Shown one piece after another: positions 7,886 to 15,151 of a DNA stretch of 64,000 nt. Below the pieces are notes generated by a model that did no database searches, was not told the DNA's origin, and worked only from the letters and a program-made list of their open reading frames with translations. The stretch is taken from NCBI GenBank assembly GCA_031253835.1, contig JAIRVP010000078.1:1-64000 (forward strand), in the 5' to 3' direction. This DNA is from Burkholderia sp. GTDB lineage: Bacteria > Pseudomonadota > Gammaproteobacteria > Burkholderiales > Burkholderiaceae. Each line of letters begins with the position of its first letter. Within the stretch, counting starts at the first letter, position 1. Position numbers and translations under genes: made by a program.

Positions 7886-9373
7886 TCAGAACGTGATCGT
7901 CGTGCGTACGCCGACCACCGTTTCGTCGCCGATGCGGGCACCGGCCGCGTTCGGGTTCGGAATGCCGCCGCCCGGGCGGAAGAAGTGCTGCAGGTCGGCC
8001 TGCAGTTGCCACCATGGCGTGACCTGGTACTGGTAGGTCGCTTCGACGACCGTCTCCGCGCGGCGCACCGGATAGCCGGGCGTCGTGTACGCGCCGGTGT
8101 CGCCGTCGAGGCCGCGTGCATGCGAGCCGATCTTCGCGTAACCGATCGCGATGCCGGCGACATCGTTGTCGCGTCCGGCGAACGGCGCCTTCAGCGTCAC
8201 GCCTGCGTTGGCGGCGAAATCGACGATATTGCGATCGCCGGGCGAGCCCATCACGCGCGCGAACACGCCGACCGAGCGCGGGCTGTCGGCCGACGGCCGC
8301 CACACCATCTGGTCCGCGACCGCGTAGAAACCGTAGTTGCCGCGATGCGTGGCGGGCGTGCCGTTGCCGGCCGGATCCGCGAGCGACAGGCCGTCGGTGC
8401 CGTAGCGCGGATCGTTCGCGTGCTGCGACTGATACCAGAAGCCGAGCTTGTACGTGCCGGGCAGGCCGGCCGGCTGCGGCGCCTTCGGATCGGCGGGCGG
8501 TGCGTTCAGCGCGTACTGCACTTCGCCGATCACGAACGCGCCGCTGCGCAGGTTGAAGTTGGTGCCGTGTGCGTTCAGCACCTGCGCGTCGCCGTCGTTG
8601 CGGCCGGCCGGGTTGCCGTCGAACACGCCGATCATCGCGGTCCACGCGTCGGCCGGCTTCACGCGCAGCCGTACGCCGAGCGACGACAGCGGATATGCGG
8701 GGCCGCCGGCCGGCAGGTCGGTCGACGGCAGCACGGGCCAGCCGAACGTCGCGTTCATGAACGTCGCCGCGTTCTGGCTCACCATGAATTCCTGGTCGAC
8801 GCTCTGCTGGCCGACCTTCACGTCGACCTTGCCGTCGAGCAACGACTGCTGGTACCAGAGCTCCCACAGGCGCGTGGTCGAGTTCGCTTCGATGCCGGTC
8901 GCGGTCTGCAGCGTCTGCAGGTAGCGCTGCGTGAGGTTGGTGCCGTGGATCTGCAGCCCCGACACGTTGAACGTGCCGCCCGGCAGGCCGATCGCCTTGC
9001 CGGTATCGACGTTGAAACCGAATTGCGTGAGCCCCTGGTACGCGCCGCCGCGATGCGTGCCGCCGGACGCGTTGTACAGGTACTCGCTGGTTTCCTGCAG
9101 GCTCAGCGTGACGCCGTGATCGCCGAGCAGGTCGCGCAGGCCGCCCATGTTGCCGAGCAGGTTCGAACGCTCCCAGAAACCGGTGGGAGCGGGCGCGGCA
9201 GCATCGGCGGCCTGTTGTGCGGGCGCGGCGGCGTCGCTGGCGCCGACCGCCGGTTCGGCTGCGGCCGGCGGCGACGCCTGCGCGAACGCGGTGGTGGCGG
9301 CGAGCGACAGCAGCAGCGTGGCGAGCGCATTGACGCGGAGCGCGCGCGGGACGGGTTCGAGATGATTCTTCAT
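7886..9373 (-). CDS. OprB family carbohydrate-selective outer-membrane porin
   Basis: A 495-residue beta-barrel porin. The start ATG 9373 gives a standard signal peptide (about MKNHLEPVP...TTAFAQA). An Ala/Pro-rich linker is followed by GFWERSNLLGNMGGLRDLLG, the conserved OprB entry segment, and alternating amphipathic strands to the terminal ...VVGVRTTITF with C-terminal phenylalanine, the signal for outer-membrane assembly. It should admit sugars into the periplasm. Facing treA across 97 nt suggests, but does not prove, that trehalose is among its substrates. Confidence 0.85.
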   Translation of the reverse strand: MKNHLEPVPRALRVNALATLLLSLAATTAFAQASPPAAAEPAVGASDAAAPAQQAADAAAPAPTGFWERSNLLGNMGGLRDLLGDHGVTLSLQETSEYLYNASGGTHRGGAYQGLTQFGFNVDTGKAIGLPGGTFNVSGLQIHGTNLTQRYLQTLQTATGIEANSTTRLWELWYQQSLLDGKVDVKVGQQSVDQEFMVSQNAATFMNATFGWPVLPSTDLPAGGPAYPLSSLGVRLRVKPADAWTAMIGVFDGNPAGRNDGDAQVLNAHGTNFNLRSGAFVIGEVQYALNAPPADPKAPQPAGLPGTYKLGFWYQSQHANDPRYGTDGLSLADPAGNGTPATHRGNYGFYAVADQMVWRPSADSPRSVGVFARVMGSPGDRNIVDFAANAGVTLKAPFAGRDNDVAGIAIGYAKIGSHARGLDGDTGAYTTPGYPVRRAETVVEATYQYQVTPWWQLQADLQHFFRPGGGIPNPNAAGARIGDETVVGVRTTITF

Positions 9374-9492
9374 GTGGGTTCCGTCGATAATTTGATTAGT
9401 TAGACTGAAGAAGCAAAAACGCGATGCGGGAAACATGGCGAGACGATCGCGCGGCGGCCCAGGGCGAGTGGGTCCGTCGCGCGGCGATGGGG

Positions 9493-9762
9493 TTACGGCA
9501 GCCAGCCGCCGACGCGCCACACCTGCGCGAAGCCGAGGCGCGCCGCGGCCGAGCACAGCAGCGCGGCGAGCGCGACCGCGGCCGCCATCGCGGCGACCAG
9601 CACGCAGTCGAGCGGGCGCGGTGTCGCCGGCACGTGGGCGAGTGCGATGCCGCGCCAGTTGCCGAATGCATGGGCGAGCGGCGAGAGGCCGGAAACGAAC
9701 GAGCGGTCGCACGCAACGTGCACGATGCGCTTGAGTCTGAGCGCGAACGATTGAAGGAACAT
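9493..9762 (-). CDS. Small hypothetical protein with one membrane helix
   Basis: An 89-residue reading frame preceded by a good GGAGG ribosome site 8 nt before ATG 9762. It has a basic N terminus (MFLQSFALRLKRIVHV) and one strong hydrophobic stretch near residues 50-70 (VLVAAMAAAVALAALL). It lies upstream of the porin gene on the same strand. No family is recognised; the ribosome site and membrane helix are the only support. Confidence 0.4.
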   Translation of the reverse strand: MFLQSFALRLKRIVHVACDRSFVSGLSPLAHAFGNWRGIALAHVPATPRPLDCVLVAAMAAAVALAALLCSAAARLGFAQVWRVGGWLP

Positions 9763-10309
9763 GACGCTGCCTCCGTCCGGTCCGGCAAACGCCGGACGAC
9801 GTGGTCGAGCGCGGGCGCATGACGCGACCTGCGATCGGAGGGTGGAACGTAACGGAGCGTGCGACTGGCGAGACGGCGATGGCCGGCCCGGGAGGAAGCG
9901 CGCTAACCCGGCGAATGCGAGCTAGCGGCGAAAGACATGCGTCTGGCTGCTATCTCGCGATGGCTTGGCCGGCCTGGACCGGCATCGAACTGCAACTAGA
10001 GCATGTGTCCACGAAGGGACTCCCTTGATGAATTGGGGCGGATTGTAGTCGCGACTTTTGCTGCGGTGCAAGTAAAAAACGCACAAACGACGACGTCTGT
10101 CGCGTGCGCGTCGCAGCAGGCCGCTGCGGCGCGACAGCAGCTCGGCGGGGGCGGGAAGCGCGCGCGGCAGGATGCCGCGCCGTTGTTCGCACGCATCGCT
10201 GCCTGACCGTGTCGTGACGCGTTGAAAGGTTCCGGCACGCCATTTCAAGGGCAAATCTTTCAGTGGCGGAAAGCAGGAAATTTATTTCGGGAAATGGGGT
10301 TGGGAGGGG
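9763..10309. other. Gene-poor region
   Basis: No convincing coding sequence or tRNA. It holds scattered GC-rich hairpins and the upstream region of the small minus-strand gene. Confidence 0.5.
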
Positions 10310-10339
10310 TTGACTTCACTTTCGGGCGGTCCATAGAAT
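10310..10339 (+). promoter_or_regulatory. Sigma-70 promoter of the metal-transporter leader
   Basis: TTGACT (10310-10315), 18-nt spacer, TAGAAT (10334-10339). It would start a leader of roughly 750 nt before the transporter gene. Within the leader, CCGTTTG (10444-10450) and CAAACGG (10460-10466) form a hairpin, and two small ORFs follow. Confidence 0.6.
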
Positions 10340-10672
10340 CCGCCATCTTCACTCTTGGGGCCGCCGCCTTGGACGCCTGCAGTAGTCGATCTTCGAACGA
10401 AATTTCCGCCTGAGCGACCGACGTCCGCGCCTCATCGAAGCCGCCGTTTGTCTCCCAGGCAAACGGTGCGCGCAGCAGTATTCCGCAGCAAATTCCTACG
10501 TGCACCCTGATTCGCGCCGGTTAGCGTGATGCGTTTTCGCATGCGTTGCCCGGTTTCACCGCCGCCCGGCAGGCGGCCGCATTCGCGCATGCCTTTTCCC
10601 GGCGCGCGAATGGCGGCCCGCAAGCCTGACGGCGGTCAACCGTGTTTTCCGGAACACCGCACAGGAGCCGCC

Positions 10673-10759
10673 ATGAACGACAGTGACAGTTGTCCCTTAT
10701 GCCCGTTGCACACACAGACCCTTTTGAACCCGGGTCGCAGGGACATTCCGGCCGACTAG
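10673..10759 (+). CDS. Small leader ORF 1 (28 residues, CPLC motif)
   Basis: ATG 10673 lies 6 nt after AGGAG. The 28-residue product starts MNDSDSCPLCPLHTQTLLNP and has a CxxC pair. A short hairpin, CCTGA (10760-10764) with TCAGG (10773-10777), begins directly after its stop codon. Position in the leader of a metal transporter and the good ribosome site suggest a translated leader peptide whose translation could set RNA folding downstream. No homologue is recognised. Confidence 0.5.
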   Translation: MNDSDSCPLCPLHTQTLLNPGRRDIPAD

Positions 10760-10842
10760 CCTGACACGTCGTTCAGGCCCCGGACTGGCCCCGCACCCAC
10801 CACGCGGCCGGCACGCCTGCCGTCGCCGCACGGAGCCAGACC

Positions 10843-10980
10843 ATGAACTTCGGCCTTCTGCTGTCGAACCTTCCGCACGTCACGGAATCGCGCAACCACT
10901 ACGACGCGATGCTGACGCTCGACGCCCGTCCGCGGGTGTTCTCCCGCCTGCTGAACCAGTTGAAATCGTTGATCCGCTGA
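10843..10980 (+). CDS. Small leader ORF 2 (45 residues)
   Basis: ATG 10843 lies 8 nt after GGAG and opens a 45-residue frame beginning MNFGLLLSNLPHVTESRNHY and ending in a basic amphipathic LNQLKSLIR. It ends 121 nt before the transporter start. It could be a leader peptide or a small protein co-made with the transporter; no family is recognised. Confidence 0.5.
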   Translation: MNFGLLLSNLPHVTESRNHYDAMLTLDARPRVFSRLLNQLKSLIR

Positions 10981-11101
10981 AAGAAGGGCCGAGCGCGCCT
11001 CGGCATGCGCACGCGCCCCCGCCTTCGAGCGGCCGCTCCGTGCGCATTCCAAGGTCACACGCTTGTCGAATCGCATAACCCTTAGCCGTACGGAACACAT
11101 C

Positions 11102-12748
11102 ATGTCCACGCCATCCAACGTCTCTCCACCGATCGCCGCCGAACGCAGCGCCGTGCTCGACGAAGCCCACCTGGGCGACATCCGCGGTGCACTCGGTACG
11201 ATCTCGCACCACGACACCGGTGCGCGCGGCTCGTGGTGGGCACGCCTGCGCACGCTGCTCGCGATCATCGGCCCGGGGCTGATCGTGATGGTCGGCGACA
11301 ACGACGCCGGCGCATTCGGCACCTACACGCAGGCCGGCCAGAACTACGGCACGACGCTGCTGTGGACGCTGTTGCTGCTCGTGCCCGTTCTCTACGTGAA
11401 CCAGGAAATGGTGCTGCGCCTCGGCGCGGTCACGGGCGTCGGTCATGCGCGCCTGATCTTCGAACGCTTCGGCAAGTTCTGGGGCGCGTTCAGCGTGATC
11501 GACCTGTTCCTGCTCAATGCGCTGACCATCGTCACCGAGTTCATCGGCATCACGTTCGTGCTGGATTTCTTCGGGCTGCCGAAGGTCGCCGGCGTGTGCG
11601 TGGCCGCCGCGCTGACGATGGCCGCGGTGAGTACCGGCGATTTCAGGCGCTTCGAGCGGTTCGCGATCGGGCTGTGCGTACTGAGCCTGCTGCTCGTGCC
11701 GGTGCTCGTGTCGATCCATCCGCCGGTCGCGCAGATGTCGCGTGATTTCTTCGTGCCGAACTGGCCCGCGCACGCGAAGCTGTCGGACGTGATGCTGCTC
11801 GTGATCGGCATCGTCGGCACGACGGTTGCGCCGTGGCAGCTGTTCTTCCAGCAGAGCTACGTGATCGACAAGCGCATCACGCCGCGCTTCATGAAGTACG
11901 AGAAGGCCGATCTGTGGATCGGCATCGCATTCGTGCTGGTCGGTGCGGTCGCGATGATCGGCTTCAGCGCCGCGCTGTTCAACGGCCATCCGGAAGCCGG
12001 CAATTTCAGCGACGCAGGCGGCATCATCGCGGGCCTCGAGAAGTATGCGGGCCGCACGAGCGCGACGCTGTTCGCGATCGCGCTGCTCGACGCGTGCATC
12101 ATCGGCGCGGCGGCCGTGTCGCTGTCGACCGCGTATGCGATCGGCGACGTGTTCAAGATCCGTCACTCGCTGCATCGCGGCGTGACCGACGCGAAGGGCT
12201 TCTATCTCGTCTATTTCGGCATCGTCGCGGCCGCGGCCACGCTCGTGCTGATCCCGGGCAGCCCGCTCGGCCTGCTGACCGAAGCCGTGCAGACGCTGGC
12301 CGGCGTGCTGCTGCCGAGCGCGACGGTGTTCCTGCTCGTGCTGTGCAACGACCGCCAGGTGCTCGGCCCGTGGGTCAACTCGACGAAGCTCAACGTGTTC
12401 ACGGGCGCGGTGATCTGGGTGCTCGTGCTGCTGTCGATCATCCTGACCGCATCGGTGATGTATCCGGATATCAGCGGCGAGGCGATCGTCGACGTGCTGG
12501 TGGGCGGCACGGTGCTCGCGATCGCGGGCTATCTCGCGACGGTCCTGATTCGCCGCAACAAGCGCGTGGTCGAGCCGGCGCTCGATCGTTCGCTGCGCGA
12601 CACGTGGCGCATGCCGCCGCTCGACACGCTCGAGCCGCAGAACATGACGGTCGCGACGCGGATCTGGATGGCCGTGCTGCGCGGCTATCTCGTGATCGCG
12701 GTCGGCCTCGTGATCGTGAAGGTCGTCCAGATGACGCTGCTGAAGTAA
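11102..12748 (+). CDS. NRAMP-related divalent metal transporter (possibly Mg2+-type)
   Basis: A 548-residue inner-membrane protein with about eleven helices and the NRAMP (SLC11) layout. The two metal-site segments differ from classical MntH: TM1 has GDNDAGAFGTYTQAG where MntH has DPGN, and TM6 has GTTVAPWQLFFQQ where MntH has MPH. Loss of the methionine and the altered TM1 are described for NRAMP-related magnesium transporters (NRMT), so Mg2+ is at least as likely as Mn2+/Fe2+. ATG 11102 is preferred; TTG 11063 is an in-frame alternative. It has a long leader with two small ORFs upstream and faces a LuxR gene downstream. Confidence 0.8.
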   Translation: MSTPSNVSPPIAAERSAVLDEAHLGDIRGALGTISHHDTGARGSWWARLRTLLAIIGPGLIVMVGDNDAGAFGTYTQAGQNYGTTLLWTLLLLVPVLYVNQEMVLRLGAVTGVGHARLIFERFGKFWGAFSVIDLFLLNALTIVTEFIGITFVLDFFGLPKVAGVCVAAALTMAAVSTGDFRRFERFAIGLCVLSLLLVPVLVSIHPPVAQMSRDFFVPNWPAHAKLSDVMLLVIGIVGTTVAPWQLFFQQSYVIDKRITPRFMKYEKADLWIGIAFVLVGAVAMIGFSAALFNGHPEAGNFSDAGGIIAGLEKYAGRTSATLFAIALLDACIIGAAAVSLSTAYAIGDVFKIRHSLHRGVTDAKGFYLVYFGIVAAAATLVLIPGSPLGLLTEAVQTLAGVLLPSATVFLLVLCNDRQVLGPWVNSTKLNVFTGAVIWVLVLLSIILTASVMYPDISGEAIVDVLVGGTVLAIAGYLATVLIRRNKRVVEPALDRSLRDTWRMPPLDTLEPQNMTVATRIWMAVLRGYLVIAVGLVIVKVVQMTLLK

Positions 12749-12803
12749 CGCGGGACGTCTGACAGGAAGCGGCGCCGGACCCGGCACCGCGCCGCAACCC
12801 GTG

Positions 12804-12828
12804 CATGCCGGCCCGCGAGGCCGGCATG
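12804..12828. terminator. Bidirectional terminator between the metal transporter and luxR-type gene
   Basis: CATGCCGGCC (12804-12813), 5-nt loop, GGCCGGCATG (12819-12828), a perfect 10-bp stem between converging genes. Confidence 0.6.
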
Positions 12829-12876
12829 TGCGTTTACGCGCCCGGTGTCACGAAGCGGCGCGGCGCTGCGTCGTGC

Positions 12877-13782
12877 TCAGATCAGCTCGAGCTTCGACGT
12901 CAGGTACGTGAGCTGGATCCGGTTCGCGACGCCGAAGCGCTTGCGCAACTTTCGCAGGTGATAGTCGACGTTGTGCGCGCTGGTGTCGAGGCGCCGGCCG
13001 ATCTCCTTGTCGGAGGCGCCTTCGGCGATGCCGAGCAGCAGTTCCTGCTCGAACGGCGTGAGCCCGTTCACCGCGCGCTCGCGCGACGTCGAGATCAGTT
13101 GCGGCGACGCGAACTTGTGCACCGACAGCCCGATCGACAGCGCCTGCTCGATCGTCGCCGGCGTGATCCATTCGCGCGTGCGGCGCGGTGCGGTGAAGCT
13201 CATGAACGCATGCAGCCGCGTGCCGGGCACGGCCATCGAATACATGATGCCGCTGCACATGCCGTCGTCCTGCATCGTCTGCAGGAAGCCGTCGAGCGCG
13301 GCCGGGCTCACGTACGGGCCGTCGTCGCGCTCGCGGTGATCGCGGCGCAGTTGCTGCAGGTCCCACACGATCGGCATGTTGCATACGCGCGCGCCGAGCG
13401 TGCGCGGATCGACGTCGTGGTGGTTGTGCCGCACGTAGTCGCCGCGATAGGTGGCCGGCGTGAACGCTTCGTGCAGGTAGAGACTTTCGACACGGTCGCG
13501 CGCGAATTCGAGCGCGAAGTACGCGAACGTCGAGAAGCCTGTCAGGTGCAGCAGGCTCGTGACGATCCGGTTGCGCTCGGCCGTGCTCTGCGCGTGCGAG
13601 AGCGTATCGGCGACGCCGAGCTTCGGTGCGTGCGGCTGCGCGACGTCGCCGCGCTTCACGTCGTCGCACCAGACGACCTGCACGGCGCGCTCCCGCAGCG
13701 CATCCGCGCATGCGCCCGACCCGCGCGACGCGCGCGGAAAGGTTGGGGCGACCGCTTCTTCATGCAATGCAATATCGGACAT
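12877..13782 (-). CDS. LuxR-type regulator with autoinducer-binding-like domain (1 of a divergent pair)
   Basis: A 301-residue protein from ATG 13782, which has GAGGGA eight nt upstream (an extra 9 codons are possible). Residues about 60-210 resemble the autoinducer-binding domain of LuxR proteins: the HHDVDPRT and MPIVWDL segments hold the conserved Asp-Pro and Trp positions. The C terminus is a LuxR helix-turn-helix: LTPFEQELLLGIAEGASDKE, then IGRRLDTSAHNVDYHLRKLR. No luxI-type synthase is in the window, so it would be an orphan receptor. Its place beside the T3SS operon makes it a candidate regulator of secretion. Confidence 0.8.
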   Translation of the reverse strand: MSDIALHEEAVAPTFPRASRGSGACADALRERAVQVVWCDDVKRGDVAQPHAPKLGVADTLSHAQSTAERNRIVTSLLHLTGFSTFAYFALEFARDRVESLYLHEAFTPATYRGDYVRHNHHDVDPRTLGARVCNMPIVWDLQQLRRDHRERDDGPYVSPAALDGFLQTMQDDGMCSGIMYSMAVPGTRLHAFMSFTAPRRTREWITPATIEQALSIGLSVHKFASPQLISTSRERAVNGLTPFEQELLLGIAEGASDKEIGRRLDTSAHNVDYHLRKLRKRFGVANRIQLTYLTSKLELI

Positions 13783-13821
13783 GAGCCATCCCTCGGAATC
13801 GACGCGCATCGCCTGGCGGCG

Positions 13822-13838
13822 GCCGTATCGTGTACGGC
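13822..13838. promoter_or_regulatory. Dyad upstream of the first LuxR gene
   Basis: GCCGTA (13822-13827), TCGTG, TACGGC (13833-13838), 40 nt upstream of the LuxR start. Size and position suit a regulator-binding site in the shared promoter region of the two divergent LuxR genes. Confidence 0.35.
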
Positions 13839-14066
13839 ATTCGCGGCGGTGCGATCGAGCATCGTTTTTGATATGCGCCGATCGTCATCCCTGACGAAAC
13901 GCGGGGGCATTGTACAAAAATGCCTGTGTACGCGTAATATGCCGTAATACTAATGGCGGCGAAAGGTTCATATTCGCACGCATATAACGTCGACCAGAAA
14001 ATCATAAAGAAAAGACCAGATCGTGACGGGGCGCAGTTTCACATATTGGGAAAGGGCGGGCTCCTC

Positions 14067-14894
14067 ATGACACATGCTGACGGCGCACCACGCGTCGAAT
14101 GGTTCTCACAAGCCGATATAGCGACGGCTGCCGCTTATTCGAACGAATATCAGGCAATCGAGCGCGACGTTTTTACCGGTATTCAAATCGGACCCGGTAA
14201 AACCGACCTCGCGCCAATCGATTTTGCTCAATGCCATGCGCGATTACGGCAAATCGGATTCAGTACGCTCGGTTACGGCGCCTACGAAATGATCGGGCGG
14301 CGCATTCTGTGCGCGCATTTGCTGCGCGACCTCGCGCCGGCGACGTTCATGCAGCCGTTCATCGAAGGCATGCTCTACGAGAGCGACCCGCGTTTCGCGC
14401 AGGTGCGGCAGAGCGGCTTTCCGGTTGCGTGGCGGCTCGACGAGATCGAGGCGGCCGCGCAGGGCAGCGGCGACCGCAAGGTGCTGGCGCTCGCCGGCCA
14501 TCTGCGTGCGCACGCAATGAACAGCGGCGTGATCTTCAGCCTGTCGGCACCGCGTCTCGACCTGCGCGTCGCGGTGAACGTGACGTCGGAGACGCACGGC
14601 ACCGAATGGATCGACGATCGCGTGATCGGCGGCGCGCTGTCGGTCAGCCTCGCCGTGCATCGCGTCGCGCTGCCGTTCCTCGAGGCGCGCATCGCACGCA
14701 TGCGCGGCTTCGCGCTCGGCGACGAGCAGCAGCAGGTGCTCGATCGTCTCGTGCACGGGCTGTCGGACCAGGAGATCGCGAGCGCGCTGCGCACGTCGCT
14801 GCACAAGGTCGGCCATCACATCCGTTCGCTCGAGAAGCTCTTCAACGTGCAGAACCGCGCGCAGCTCGCGTACCTCGCCGCGCGGCGCCTGTAA
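14067..14894 (+). CDS. LuxR-type regulator with autoinducer-binding-like domain (2 of a divergent pair)
   Basis: About 275 residues from ATG 14067 (AAGGGCGGG upstream; the frame runs open to 13953). The N-terminal two thirds match the same fold as the divergent neighbour, with ESDPRF and FPVAWRLDEI at the conserved Asp-Pro and Trp places. The C terminus is a helix-turn-helix (LVHGLSDQEIASALRTSLHK, then HHIRSLEKLF), though the usual LTxRE start is degenerate (LGDEQQQVLDRL). It lies 257 nt upstream of sctV on the same strand. The pair probably arose by duplication and is the best positional candidate for T3SS control besides the winged-helix gene at 45 kb. Confidence 0.8.
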   Translation: MTHADGAPRVEWFSQADIATAAAYSNEYQAIERDVFTGIQIGPGKTDLAPIDFAQCHARLRQIGFSTLGYGAYEMIGRRILCAHLLRDLAPATFMQPFIEGMLYESDPRFAQVRQSGFPVAWRLDEIEAAAQGSGDRKVLALAGHLRAHAMNSGVIFSLSAPRLDLRVAVNVTSETHGTEWIDDRVIGGALSVSLAVHRVALPFLEARIARMRGFALGDEQQQVLDRLVHGLSDQEIASALRTSLHKVGHHIRSLEKLFNVQNRAQLAYLAARRL

Positions 14895-14909
14895 CGCCGA
14901 CCCGACGCA

Positions 14910-14953
14910 CCGCTTCCATCGCGCGCCGGCGGCCCGGCGCGCGATGGAAGCGG
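14910..14953. terminator. Perfect 20-bp hairpin after the second LuxR gene
   Basis: Positions 14910-14929 and 14934-14953 are perfectly complementary with a 4-nt CGGC loop. No T tract follows. It would end or insulate the LuxR transcript from the sctV promoter just downstream. Confidence 0.6.
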
Positions 14954-14986
14954 TTCCGGCGGCGCGTGCCCGAGCGTGCCGCCGGG

Positions 14987-15074
14987 TTTCGTAGTCCGAT
15001 TCGATCGTCGCCGGAAAACGCGCTTTCACGCTACGAGGCGCATCCCTTTATCCATCGTTTCCCGTCGCTACACT
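14987..15074 (+). promoter_or_regulatory. T3SS-locus promoter architecture, copy at sctV
   Basis: TCGTAG (14989-14994, preceded by TT), 36 nt, CTACGA (15031-15036), 32 nt, TACACT (15069-15074), which ends 77 nt before the sctV start. There is no good -35 hexamer, so an activator bound at the two inverted boxes is expected. Exactly the same boxes and spacings occur upstream of sctQ and of the giant gene. The 32-nt gap from box to -10 recalls the 30-32 nt of PIP/hrpII boxes, but here the half-sites are inverted and farther apart. Confidence 0.75.
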
Positions 15075-15151
15075 CGTCCCATTCAACGGTCCGCATGGCA
15101 GGGGGCAGGATTGCCCGTGCCAGCCGGCGATAACGACAGGACAACGGCACG

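Noticed and set aside
9955..10010. tRNA-like end (TTCGAT loop) in the gene-poor region
   Set aside because: The five bases on either side of the supposed T loop do not pair and no cloverleaf can be drawn.
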